From Datisca glomerata (lineage: Eukaryota; Streptophyta; Magnoliopsida; Cucurbitales; Datiscaceae), in assembly GCA_003255025.1 (NCBI GenBank), contig QANY01008042.1, positions 1,910,077-1,974,076 on the forward strand: a DNA stretch of 64,000 nt, written 5' to 3'. A model generated the notes under the pieces. It worked only from the letters and a program-made list of their open reading frames with translations, made no database searches and was not told where the DNA came from. Of this stretch, positions 1-11,734 are shown one piece after another. The position numbers and the translations under genes are program-made. Position 1 is the first letter of the stretch; every line of letters starts with the position of its first letter.

Positions 1-828
1 GTAAACTTTAGAGAGATCAAAGTGAACACACCAAAACTGATATACATAATAGACGAAAACAAAAAAAGGAGGATAATTTATAGTGGGTACTTAAATGCTG
101 ACTTTTACAGTGCAACTTATTGATCAAAGGGACTTAGAATGCTTAATAAGGTCTAACTATACCAAACAAAATCTATTGACTTAGTTCAACCCAACGAAGG
201 CAAGTAAAGAGCTACATAAAGTATCAATATATTCAAATTCAGCACATCATGCCCTCAACACAACGTAGTTTGAATTGAGTTCGGAATGCATAACTTCTTG
301 CTCAGAAAATTTGAAACTTGGAAGTAGAATGAAGAACATCTGAACCATTGCAAATTCAGCAGATGGAGTTTAACTGGATAATCAGCCAACTAAAGAGAGC
401 ATCCCAATGAGCATAATAAACGGATGAAAACATTTAAGAATCAAATCAGACCACAAGTCTTACAAGAGGAATAGCAAACCCAGTCCTTACGTTCCTTTAT
501 TCATGATTAAGCAATGTTATAATTCTTGGCATATCAACTGGAAAGTAAGGCAAACGAATCTCACAATTTTATGGTTTACACTGTTTAGTTCCTTATAACA
601 TGTTTAATTCGTCATGCTATCAGATTCTGTCTCTGCTACCAAAATACCCAATTAGCTGCGGAGATAGTCTAATAATTAAAAAAAGGACATTAAGCAGAAG
701 AGATGTAAAGAAGAAAACGAAAGGACATTAAAATTTCATAATGCCTTCCCCGCTCAATTACCGTTATGTCATTTTTGTCTTCTATTGCATTTTGAGATAA
801 AAAGAAAATCCATTTGGTATAAAAAAGT
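1..828. other. no gene seen; AT-rich intergenic DNA
   Basis: I see no coding segment, repeat array or RNA gene here. The sequence is AT-rich and ends at the target site of the LINE described next. It could be the flank or downstream region of a gene outside the window, but nothing in it shows that. Confidence 0.5.
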
Positions 829-3421
829 GTTTCAACTTTCCCCGTGTTGCCGCTGGTCCTTCTCGTTGGTGTTGCCCTGCCCCAGCTGGCCTCAAGCTAA
901 ACGTGGATGGTGCAGTGGGTTCCTCCGGTGGTTGTGGGGCTGGCGGCTTGATTAGAAACAGTGCGGGTTCTGTTGTTGGTGCTTTCTCGGTCCCCTTGGT
1001 TGGCTCCTTCTCCCCTTTGTTGGCCGAAGCTTTGGCTCTAAGGGAGGGACTTCTCCTGGCTGTTACCAAAGGGATATGCAGTCTCAGTTGTAGAATCAGA
1101 TTCAGCTTCTCTCATTAATCTTCTTCTCGGCAAATCCTCCCTTCTTTCAAAGTTGGGTTGTCTCTAGTTAAGATAAATATACCTTTTTATTTTTTTTATA
1201 AATATATTTATATATCTTCTTATGAATTTTATACTCCCCATGATTCAACTTCACTTCACTATTTATAATCTACCTCTTCTTTCATTATTTTTTTTCAATA
1301 CACATATTAAAATAATTTAATTTGAAGGGTTTAAATAATTTTTTATAACTACTTAAATCATTCTAGTAATTTTTTTTGTCATTCAACATTCATACACTAG
1401 GTTACTATTTGAATTCTTCAAGTTATGCTCTCCAGAAGTTGACATGTGCATACTACGATCCATTTGTTTTAGAAATTCTAAAATTGAACTGTCCACATCA
1501 CTACTTTGAACTCTTCAAGTAGTGACGAGTTTATTGGACAACAGACTTTAAAAGAAAAAAAAAGCTACTTGAAGGGTTCAAATATTAAAATATGATTACT
1601 TGAACCCTTCAAGTAGTCACATGCTCACTAAAAATTTGACTGCAAGAATTAAACTAACTACTTGAAGGATTCAAGTAGTTAAATCTAACTACTTGAACCC
1701 TTCAAGTAATTTTTTTTTACTTCCAAAATCAAAATCGTTACTTGAAAGGTTCAAATAGTTGTAACAACTACTTGAACTCTTGAAGTAATATTTTTTTACT
1801 TCCTGAATCAAATCATTACTTGAAGGGTTCAAATAACTAGATACCACTACTTAAACCCTTCAAATAATATTTTTTTATTTTCAGAATCAAAATCACTACT
1901 TGAAAGGTTCAAGTAGTCAGGTACAACTATTTGAACCATTCAAATAATATTTTTTTTACTTTCAGAATCAAAATCACTATTTGAATGGTACAAGTAGTCA
2001 GATACAACTACTTGAACCCTTCAAGTTATCTTTTTTTTTTACTTCCAAAATCAAAATCACTATTTGGAGAGTTCAAATAGTCACATACAACTACTTGAAC
2101 CATTCAAGTTATATTTTTTTATTTTCAGAATCAAAATCACTACTTGAATGGTTCAAATAATCAGATACAACTACGCGAACCCTTTCAAGTAATCTTTTTT
2201 TACTTTCATAATCAAAATCACTATTTGAAGAGTTCAAGTAGTCAAATACAGCTACTCGAACCCTTCAAGTAATATTTTTTTTACTTCTAGAATCAAAATC
2301 ACTATTTGAAGGGTTCAAGTTGTCAGATACAACTAATTGAACCATTCAAGTAACTTTTTTTACTTTCAAAATCAAAACTACTACTTGAAGGGTTCAAGTA
2401 GTCAGATATAATTACTTGAACCCTTCAAGTAATGTTTTTTTTACTTCCAAAATCAAAATCACTACTTGAAAGGTTCAAGTAGTCAGATACAACTATTTGA
2501 ACCATTCAAGTAATATTTTTTTTATTTTCAGAATCAAACTCACTACTTGAAGGGTTCAAATAGTCAGATACAACTATCTGAACCCTTCAAGTAATGTTTT
2601 ATGACTATTTGAACCTTTCAAGTAATCATTTTTTTCATGTAATGATTTATACAGAAAACAAGCTAGATACATAAATTGACATCATCCGCACTGTAATCAA
2701 TCTTGAACCCCTCATCGATTTATAATTACTTAAATTTAAATCAACAAACTTATAACGCAAAGAAGTGTAAAAGAATTCACAAAATCCAAACAAAAAAAGT
2801 TCTCTCAAGCCTCAAGTTTTTTCCAGCTACTAACACTTTGTGCCATTAAATACTCATTCCGCCATGGTCAAAACCACTGCGATTGAGAGGAAGAACTTCA
2901 CAGAACAGGAAAGCATGGAGGAAACAAACATTCGTTACTTCGCTGAATTGAAAAGCATGGAGGAAACGACTTGAAAGCATGGAATAAATAATGAGGGGAA
3001 GAAGAATAGTGGTGGAGTGGATATTGATTTGATCTTTGTATGAGAAAAATGGAAAGAATTGATGAAAAAAGAGAGAGTTAAATTTTTTTTATGTTGATTA
3101 TGGTGGGTTAGTGGTGTAAAATTCTAGATTTTGAGAAATGAGTATAAAAATCCTTAAACCAAATGAAAAGGTACAGATTTATAAATTACCCTTGTATTTT
3201 AGATGATTGCTTCTCCTTGCTCCAGAGGCTCGGATCTTCCACTTGCCTGAAGATTCCTGGCTCGGCCAATGAAACAGCTTATCGTTTAGCTATATGGAGT
3301 TTATCTATTTCTGATTTTGTATGTTGGTGTTTCACCACTCTTGATATCATTTCTCATGTAATCCTCTATGAGATTTAGTCTTTCCCAAGCTTTGCTAGTT
3401 AAAAAAAACGTTTCAACTTTC
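829..3421 (+). mobile_element. 5'-truncated LINE (non-LTR retrotransposon) with RNase H tail, split by a later insertion
   Basis: A 12-bp direct repeat, GTTTCAACTTTC, lies at 829-840 and 3410-3421, and the right copy is preceded by an A-run (3401-3408). This is the mark of target-primed LINE insertion. The body encodes the C-terminal RNase H-like domain of plant LINE ORF2. Residues such as LKLNVDGAV, GAGGLIRNSAG and EALALREGL read from about 885 to 1070; after a one-base shift near 1071 the frame continues with VVESDSASLINLLLG to about 1160. The last part (DDCFSLLQRLGSSTC, then SANETAYRLA) resumes at about 3195 and ends at a stop near 3378. The roughly 2 kb between the two halves is an unrelated insertion (copy A). 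The domain is broken and not functional. Confidence 0.85.
1165..3163. mobile_element. palindrome-array element, copy A (inserted in the LINE)
   Basis: About 2 kb interrupts the LINE RNase H domain. Most of it (about 1390-2640) is an array of short near-perfect palindromes with arms ACTACTTGAA and TTCAAGTAGT around a 3-base centre (GGG or CCC), separated by T-rich spacers. From about 1600 the palindromes come in pairs within a repeat of about 81 bp; the phrase TCAGAATCA recurs at 1881, 1962 and 2125. The non-array part (2640-3160) and the block at 1432-1510 match copy B in inverted orientation. The right end, read on the minus strand, starts GGGTAATTTATAAATC and resembles the left end of copy B; the left end carries a weaker version (ATAAATATACCTTTT). 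No transposase is visible, so it is probably non-autonomous. The exact ends are uncertain by about 10 bp. Confidence 0.7.
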
Positions 3422-4569
3422 AAATGGGTGTTCCACTATGCTCCGAGGCATAATGTTAAGAATGCATGTTAATTTATTTTATTTTATTTTGATAAAAGGA
3501 AATGCATTCGTTCAGAAGGATAAACCAACTCTCTTTAATGTTGAAAATGCCCAGGAAAAAGTTCCACACCACAGATAAAATAATTTATACTCCTAAACTA
3601 TTAATTTAACATCATATACCCTTAAAATGTTTCAGAATTAGTTAAATCAACCCATATATTCTAACAGACGTTAATTAGTAACGAAACTCCATCAAAGCGT
3701 CCAACTTTCTTCTCTTCTCTTTTTGCCAATGGAATCGAATTGGTTGAAGGTCTCCCTTCCATCGCCATTTCCGCTGCACATCCGCGAATGGTTCCACATC
3801 AACACGATTTCCTTTAGGATAAATCCAGACAGCTGGCCGTTACTACCCCCACAAAATCAATTCCGTCAAGCTTCCAAACATCCCAATCTCATTTGGTAAT
3901 TTCCTTCCCATCCAATTTTGAGCAAGATCAAACAATGTCAAATTGACTTACCCACCAATTCATTCTGACATAAAGCATTCTTCGCTGCTCTTCCCTGAAG
4001 CTCGATGGAATCATCCCGCTGCTTAGGAAGCTAGGAAGAAATTGACATATCCACTAATTGCAGAGACTTGGGTATTTAATTGCTAAGAAAGTCAAATGTG
4101 AGATTATTTGTCTATAATCTGGTTTATTACAAACTTTCTTGCAAGCTTAAAATTTTAGATTCTACTAGAAACAAAAAACTATCGTTGTTTGATATGAAAA
4201 ATAAGGAGCTCAGAAGAGAGCTCATTCTAATAAGAAGACAAAGATGGTTGTAATGGATCCTCTGTCTCTACTTTCTTAATCTAATTGGTATTGATTAGAG
4301 AAGGAATTAAAACTCTGTGTTTTATTTCATGTTGGGTCATTTTTTGCAGTTTTTTTCCCTGGATCTTAATAGTGGAATTTGTTATCATCGTCAGATTACT
4401 GAGTTTTTAGTAAGGCATTATCTAAGAAAAAAAAGTAAGAAGAGGAAGGAGAAGACCTGAAGAAGAGGGACCTTTAATGGAGTTGCCGTTACTTATGCAA
4501 CGGCTGTTAAAGCACGGTGACTAATTTAGTTAATTTTAAAACATTAGTTTAGGGCACGAATTGTTAAAT
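3422..4569. other. no convincing gene; AT-rich DNA with a possible LRR-like relic
   Basis: The minus strand around 3750-4030 gives broken frames with a phrase like EIGMFGSLTELILW that is reminiscent of a leucine-rich-repeat protein. Frames are interrupted by stops and I cannot follow a domain. The rest is AT-rich with no recognised element. If the resemblance is real, it is a short gene fragment. Confidence 0.2.
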
Positions 4570-6665
4570 GGGTTATTCATAAATCCAACTATTTTCATTT
4601 TAGTTAATAATTTTTATACTTCTGTCTTAAAATTCAGAATTTTATACTTTTAACCCACCACAATTAATATAAAAAAAATTTTAACTCTATTTTTTTTATC
4701 ATTTCTTTCTCTTTTCCTCATACAAATATCAAATCAATACTCACTCACTCACTCTTTTTCTTTCCCTCATTGTTTCTTCCACGCTTTCTAGTTCGTTTCT
4801 TCCAAGCTTTCCTATTCAGCGAAGCGACAAAGGTTTGTTTCCTCCATACTTTCCTGTTCTGCGAAGTTTTTCCTCTCAATCGCACTGGTTTTTACCATGG
4901 CATATTCGTTTAGGCTTCATTGGTGGTAATGGCTGAATGTGTACTTAACCAACTCAGATCTATTAGATCCGATCAAAATGACAGAATGCGTACTTGATGG
5001 CACAAAGTGTCAATGGCTGGAGAAAACTTGAGGCTTGAGAAAACTTTTTTTTCGTTCGGATTTTGTGAATTATTTTACACTTCTTAGATCATAAGTTTGT
5101 TGATTAAATATGTTTGTTGATTAGAATTTAAGTAATTATAAGCCGATGAGGGGTTGAAGATTAATTATTGTATGGATGTTGTCAATTTACGTATCTAGAT
5201 TGCTCTCTGTATAAATCATTGAATGAAACAAAAAGACTACTTGAATGATTCAAATAGTCATAAAACACTACCCGAAGAGTTCAAATAGTTGTATATGACT
5301 ACTTGAACCTTTCAAATAATCAATTGAATTTCTACAGTCAATTTTTCAGTGAGCATGTGACTACTTGAAGGGTTCAAGTAGTCATTTTTTACTACTTGAA
5401 CCCTTCAAGTAGTCATTTTTTACTACTTGAACCCTTCAAGTAGCTTTTTTTCTCCTAAAGTATGTTGTCCGATAAGCTCGTCACTACTTGAAGGGTTCAA
5501 GTAGTGATGTAGGCGGTGCAACTTTAGAATTTATGGAACAAATGAATCGTTGCACGCGCATGTCAACTTCTGGAGTGCATGACTTTTGATTCGGGTGGAT
5601 CCACGTGGCCCGTAAGGTATAAAGTCGAAGCTGTTTCGGTCGGCCTAGAAGTTGTTTCGGTCATAATTTTGGGTTTTTCATAGGATTCAAAAGGTTTTGG
5701 AAGATCAATTGCTCGAATGCGCGATTCAACAACTTTTGGTATTGTTAATGTTTTGTTGAGACTTCCGCTACATCAAGTAGTAATTTTATACTACTTGAAC
5801 TTTTCAAGTGATTTTTTCCTCATGAAGTTTATTATCCAGTAAACTCATCATTACTTAAAGGGTTCAAATAGTAAGTTTTTACTACTTGAACCCTTCAAGT
5901 AGTTTTCGCTTACTATACAATAAATTTCAAGAGAAAAAACTACTTGAAGAGTTCAAGTAGTATAAAATTACTACTTGATACTTTCAAGTAGTGAATGATG
6001 AGTTATTGGACAACAAATTTCAAGAAAAAAAACTATTTGAAAGGTTCAAGTAGTAAAAAATAATACTTGAGCCCTCAAGTAGTGATTTGTTTACTGGACA
6101 ATAGAGTTCAAGAGAAAAAAAAACTACTTGAAGGGTTCAAGTAGTATAAAATTACTACTTGATTCCTTCAAGTAATCACTGGTGTTTGAGTTGCTAATTG
6201 ATCAAACAAAAACAACTACTTGAAGGGTTCAAGTAGTTATAAACAACTACTTGAACCCTTCAAGTAGTAGTCTGATGCATGAGTAATTGACTGATAAAAA
6301 AATAACTACTAGAACCCTTCAAGTAGTCATAAACAATTGCTTGAAGGATTCAAGTAGTCCTAAAATAACAACTTGAACCCTCCAAGTAGTCATCTGGTGT
6401 ATGAGTAATTGACTGACAAAAAAATAACTATTTGAACATTTGAAATGATCATAAACAACTACTAGGAGGGTTCAAGTAGCCATAAACATCTACTTGAATC
6501 CTTCAAGTAGCCACCTGGTATATGAGTGTTGACTGACAAAAAAAAATTACTTGAAGGGTTCAAGTAGAAGAAAAAACTTCGTTGAAAAATAAAAAAGCAG
6601 AAGAAAAATAAAATATTATTAAATCGGTTTGATATGTGCATTGAAAAATAAAAAGAAATTTGAAC
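4570..6665. mobile_element. palindrome-array element, copy B (inverted relative to copy A)
   Basis: The left end begins GGGTTATTCATAAATCC and matches, in reverse, the right end of copy A. The match continues through 4620-5240 (T-rich run, AATCAATA(C/T)TCACTC-like stretch, and a segment with CAATCGCACTGGTTTT followed by ATGG). The palindrome array runs from about 5220 to 6570, with perfect 23-bp units at 5360-5382 and 5391-5413. The block at 5503-5640, which holds GAATTTATGGAACAAATGA and GCACGCGCATGTCAACTTC, recurs in copies A and C. The right end fades into gypsy sequence near 6665, so the right terminus is probably lost. No protein gene is evident. Confidence 0.7.
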
Positions 6666-7620
6666 AAGGTCTTCCGCGAGCAGATCAAAAAGAATATGGA
6701 AATCTATGTTGATGACATGATGGTCAAAAGTAAGAAGTGAAAAGACCACCTTCAGGACCTTAAATAAGCCTTCTATGTTCTAAGGCAAAATTTATGAAGT
6801 TGAACCTGGAGAAGTGCACTTTTGGAGTGGCGGCGGGAAAGTTCCTTGGACACCTAATTACGCAACGGAGAATCGAAGTAAACCCAGATCCAGTGAAGGC
6901 AATCACAGAAATGAGGTCCCTGTGAAACCTCAAAGAAATCCAAGGGTTAACATGAAGATTGGCCGCCCTAAACAGGTTCATCTCCAGATCAACAGACAAA
7001 TGCAAGCCTTTCTTTGACAGGTTGCGAAAAAACTCTACGAGCGGCTGGAGTGAAGACTACGAAGAAGCCTTTGCCAAAGTTAAAGGGTACCTAATGGCTC
7101 CCCTCTTACTCTCCAAACCTACTCCCGGCTAGCAGCTTCTAGCATACGTAGCCATCTCCACATTGGCAGTCAGTGCAATACTCATCAAAGAAGAGGAAAT
7201 GAAAGAGAAACTCGTATACTTCGTGATAAAAAGTCTTATAGCGGCGGAGACAAGATATAAACGAATGGAGAAACTAGTATTGGCCATTGTAATTGCAGCA
7301 TGAAATCTAATACCTTATTTCTAAGCCCACGCATCAAGGTATTAACTAATTTTCCCATTAAAAGCCTTCTACACTCAACAGAGAGAATCGAGAGAATAGA
7401 AAAATGGTTAATTGAGCTAAGCTAGTATGACATCAGGTACGAGCCATGAACTTCAATAAAAGGGCAGGTGTTAGCAGATTTCATAGTAGACTTCACTGAA
7501 GTAGAAGTCGAACGGGAAACCGACCAAACATGAGAAGATGGAACTTATAAACTCTTTGTTGATGGTGCTTCAAACAGTAGAGGAGCAGGAGCAGGGTTAG
7601 TAGTACAAACTCCCTTCAGA
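6666..7620 (+). mobile_element. Ty3/gypsy retrotransposon remnant: reverse transcriptase to RNase H, broken
   Basis: Plus-strand translation shows gypsy pol sequence in several frames broken by stops. IYVDDMMVKSK is the catalytic YVDD region of reverse transcriptase, followed by LEKCTFGV, KFLGHLITQR and LAALNRFISRSTDKCKPFF. A connection/RNase H part contains YVAISTLAVSAILI and AAETRYKRMEKLVLAI. Near 7555-7600 a second RNase H start (LFVDGASNSRGAGAGLVVQ) appears, a feature of the Tat group of gypsy elements. The remnant stops abruptly at about 7620 against a gag fragment in the opposite orientation. Internal stops make it a pseudogene. Confidence 0.8.
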
Positions 7621-8568
7621 GCCATTTCATCTTTGAAGTGATAAATGTACTCCCGCATGGACTCCCCTTCCGTAGTGGAGATTGTCAATAGGTGTTCTGA
7701 GTCTTTCATGATGGTATAGTACGTTGAGTATTATTCTATGAAAATGAAGGACATAATAGCGAAGCTCGTGATCAAGTGCATTGGTAAGGGGTGGTACCAC
7801 TTTAAAGCAGCCCCGTTTAGACTAGTGGACAACATTCTGCACATCAACTTGTCATCGTGTTTGTACAGTGGCATGTCTTTTCTGAATCATCAAAGATGTT
7901 CTACGAGATCAGGCTTTCCTTCATAACATTTGAACCTGGGTGCAACGAATTTTTTAGGTACGGACGATGTTAGGACTTCTGGGCCTAATGGTGTCCGGAT
8001 AAGAGATTCAAGGTTAATTTTTCTTGTACTCCTGAGATTCCATATCTCCATCATCTTTTGGTCGAACAGTTCTTCTATCGCTTCCTTTGACATGACTCGG
8101 GATTGCCGAGCCTCTCCCGTAGCTTCCTTCACAAGGTTTTTCGACTGGACTTCTTCTTCCCGTCGCATGTTTGTACTATTCTCGCAGTCCCCTTGCCTTC
8201 TCTCTCGATGGTTGCCCGTGGAGTGGATTTCCTGTTCATTGTTATTTTCCCGTTCATCATCATTCACCCCCTGGCTGACCTCTGCTCACATTTTTGTGAG
8301 TTCCTGTTGTAGTGTGTTGATCTGCCCTTGCACATTCTGTCATGCATTATGCATTACTTCAGTGTTCCTCCGTTCCATCTCATGCATCCCGTTTAGGATT
8401 TTCTGTAGCATTTCTGTGGGTGGGGTTGGTTGGTCTATGTGATCATCTTTCTTTCTGGGCATGTTGTCTCCATTTAGAGCTACGTTGGATCTGGGTCTAG
8501 ACATGTTTATGTCTTTGTAGGGTGGGTATCCTGAGCTTTTCTTTCAACTCTCAACGAGAGCACCAAAA
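7621..8568 (-). mobile_element. Ty3/gypsy gag remnant
   Basis: The minus strand encodes gag-like protein. The N-terminal part (8267 to about 7890) has a charged, glutamate/arginine-rich stretch and KFVAPRFKCYEGKPDLVEHL, a conserved start of the gypsy retrotransposon gag domain in plants. It continues past a stop with MPLYKHDDKLMCRMLSTSL and ALKWYHPLP, and ends near GESMREYIHHF-like sequence at about 7640. Just upstream (minus sense) at 8549-8568 is TTTTGGTGCTCTCGTTGAG, placed where a primer-binding site should be, directly beside the LTR edge. It is head-to-head with the pol fragment to its left, so the two did not come from one simple insertion. Confidence 0.75.
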
Positions 8569-9384
8569 TGTAAAGGATTTTTCCCTGCTAATCAAGGATT
8601 AAAGGGAAAAGTATTGATAATGGTAGACTTATATGAGTATTAATGAGTGGGAGTTTAAGAGTAAGAGATTGTAGGGAGTAAATGCTCTGAGTTATATATG
8701 CTTGGGTTGTATTGAATGTCTGAGTTTCACTTAGTGCACTGGTCTTATATGGGCTTCCTAATTTACATGAATTAATTAGAGTAATAATAAAAAAGGGGGG
8801 AGATGTTCCTGCCAAGTATGATCATCATTCCCTTCCATACTTGTCATTTCCATCTGTATCACTCAGCCACCAATTAGTCACACTCACTTGGTGATTTCTT
8901 ATGGTTCGAGTCAGTCAGTCGTAGCCACTTGGTGGCCTGCCATCTTGTCTCGTTCGAGTCATTGAACTACCAAATCAATCATGCCACTTGGCTGTCATTC
9001 CGGATCTCTTTCATCCGTTCATGTTCTTCTTTTGATCCTCCTCTTCCAGCTCTTGCACAGTTTAGTGAGTGCTTTACCCATTCAGGGCAGTCCTCCGAGT
9101 CTCGACATCCTTTTTTTGGAGGAGTGGGTCCCCTTAGTCTTTTCCTATTCTTGAAGGCATGGGTCCCCCGTCTGTCGATTCCCGTTAACTAGTCACTTTC
9201 TCCCGTTCTGATACTCTTTCCATTTCTTGAAGTGATGATCCCCATTCTTGAGGCGTTGGTCTCGTTCTTGAGGTGTTGATCATCTGTTTATGGGTGTCTC
9301 GCGACTTCAGTCTTGTAACTCGTTTCCACTACTTTATTACTTTCTGTGAGCCCTTAGGTAGGTCCCCCTTGTCTACGTGGCAGT
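8569..9384 (-). repeat. probable gypsy LTR adjoining the gag remnant
   Basis: The edge at 8569 is set by TG next to the primer-binding-like sequence of the gag remnant. The far edge is a guess at ...GTGGCA (about 9384), since no second LTR or target duplication is visible. The content is AT-rich with no coding signal. Confidence 0.4.
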
Positions 9385-9639
9385 GAGTATTTTTTACTTG
9401 TTCACTATGGTCGACCAGTTTTCTGGACTTTTTTATATTTAATATATATTTTTAAGTAAAAAGTCAATAAAATGATTTACCTTTCAAAACTAATTTTAGA
9501 AATAATACAACCCTTGTAACATCAGAGTTTACAGATCTATTATAGCAAAAATACGTTTGTCAATGATATGAAGAAAAGAACAAGTGAGAAAACGTAAAAA
9601 AGAAACCAGAAAATATTAAAGAAAAACTAAACAAAAAAC
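9385..9639. other. no feature seen
   Basis: AT-rich sequence between the gypsy LTR and palindrome-array copy C. I see no repeat or gene. Confidence 0.4.
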
Positions 9640-10880
9640 CAAAAACTTTGGCTATGTTCGGAACCACATTTTTAAAAGGTTTTCTGATTTTTAAAAACAA
9701 AAATCGTTTGGGAATAGGGAAAGAATCCAAAAAATACAAACTCACTTTTTTCAGCTTTTTGTTTTTCCTTAAATTTTGGATTAATATACATTTTTTCAAT
9801 TTGTTTAAGGATTTTTATAACTTTTTCTTGAAAATAAGGAATTTTTCCACCAACTTCACATCACCACTTGTAACATTTATATTCCCTTATCACTTTTTTT
9901 CTTTATCAATGCCCATGTCAAATCAATTTGATAATTTATTATTATTATTATTCTTTATTTTTCAATGAAGATTTTTCTTCTACCTGAAGGGTTCTAATAG
10001 CTTTTTATGACTATTTGAACTCTTCAAGTAATTATTATTTTTTTGTCAATCAACACTCATACACCAGGTGACTACTTGAAGGGTTCAAATAATTGTTTAT
10101 GACTACTTGAAAGGTTCAAGTAGTTTTTTTTTGTTAGTCAATTACTCATACACCAAGTGACTACTTGAAGGGTTTAAGTAGTTGTTTATGACTACTTGAA
10201 CCCTTCAAGTAGTTATTTTTTGTTTGACCAGTCAGCAACCCAAACAATAGTGACTACTTGAAGGTATTAATTAATTTTTTATAACTACTTGAACCCTTCA
10301 AGTAGATTTTTATGACTGCTTGAGTCTTTTTTTTACGTCCAAGAAAATAAGAAAAAATGAACGTTGAGTATTTGAAGGGTTTAAGTAGTTGTTTATAACT
10401 ACTTGAAATGTTCAAGTAGTTATTTTTTTATCATTCAGAACTACTTGAACCCTTCAAATAATCACCTAGTGTATAAGTATTGACTGACAAAAAAAAATTA
10501 CTTGAATATTCTTAAGTAGTCATAAAAAACTACTTAAACCCTTCAAGTAGAAGAAAAAGCTTTGTTGAAAAATAAAGAAGAAAAAGCCAATTTCTTCTTG
10601 AACCCTTCAAGTAGTCACATACTCTCTGTATAAATTAGTGAGCATGTGACTACTTGAATCCTTCAAGTAGTTTTTTTCTCTTGAATTATGTTGTCCAGTA
10701 AGCTTGTCACTACTTGGAGGATTCAATGAGTGATGCAGATGGTGCAGCTTTAGAATTTCTGGAATAAATGATTGTGGCACGCGCAAGTCAATTTTCAGAG
10801 AGCACAATTTTGAATCAGGTGGAACCACGTGACCCATAAGATATCAAATCGAAGTTTATTTAGATATCTACATGTATGAC
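9640..10880. mobile_element. palindrome-array element, copy C
   Basis: The palindrome array (arms ACTACTTGAA and TTCAAGTAGT, centre GGG or CCC) runs from about 9980 to 10680. Between palindromes recurs the phrase TTGTCAATCAACACTCATACACCAGGTGA-like, here and in copies A and B. At 10715-10860 the conserved non-array block (AGAATTTCTGGAATAAATGA, GGCACGCGCAAGTC, ACCACGTGACCC) matches 5503-5640 of copy B. The left part (9640-9980) is only loosely similar to copy A. The right end runs into the GAA array. No coding capacity is seen. Confidence 0.65.
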
Positions 10881-10883
10881 CGC

Positions 10884-11703
10884 GTAGAAGAAGAAGAAGA
10901 AGAAGAAGAAGAAGAAGAAGAAGAAGAAGAAGAATTTATAGATGAAGAAGAAGAATTTATAGATGAAGAAGAAGAAGAAGAAGAAGAAGAAGAAGAAGAA
11001 GAATTGTAGAAGAAGAAGAATTTTTAGAAGAAGAAGATTTGTAGAATAAGAAGAAGAATAAGAAGAAGAATAAGAATAAGAATAAGAAGAAGAATTTATA
11101 GATGAAGAAGAAGAAGAAGAAGAAGAATTTTTAGAAGAAGAAGAAGAAGAAGAAGAAGAAGAAGAAGAAGAAGAAGAAGAAGAAGAAGAAGAAGAAGAAT
11201 TGTAGAGGAAGAAGATTTGTAGAAGAAGAAGAAGATTTGTAGAAGAAGTAGAAGAAGAACCTTTGTTGAATAAGAAGAAGAAGAACCTTTATTGAAGAAG
11301 AAGAAAAAGAAGAACCTTTGTTGAAGAAGAAGAAAAAGAAGAACCTTTGTTGAAAAAGAAGAAGAAGAAGAACCTTTGTTAAAGAAGAAGAAGAAGAAGA
11401 AGAAGAAGAAGAAGAAGAAGAAGAAGAAGAAGAAGAAGAAGAAGAAGAAGATTTGTAGAAGAAGAAGATTTGTAGAGAATAAGAAGAAGAAGATTTGAAG
11501 AAGAAGAAGAAGCTTTCTAGAAGATCAAGCTATCTAGAAGAAGAAGATATCTATAAGAAGAAGATTTCTATAAGAAGAAGAAGATTTGTAGAAGAATAAG
11601 ATTTGTAGAGAATAAGAAGAAGAAGATTTGAAGAAGAAGAAGAAGCTTTCTAGAAGATAAAGCTATCTAGAAGAAGAAGATTTCTATAAGAAGAAGATTT
11701 CTA

Positions 11704-11734
<31 letters not shown>

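Noticed and set aside
5220..6570. Regularly spaced palindromic repeats resembling a CRISPR array
   Set aside because: This is plant nuclear DNA, spacers are repetitive and not unique, units vary, and there are no cas genes. It is a transposon-like array.
7930..8442. Plus-strand open frame of 170 residues
   Set aside because: It is the antisense shadow of the gypsy gag remnant on the minus strand.
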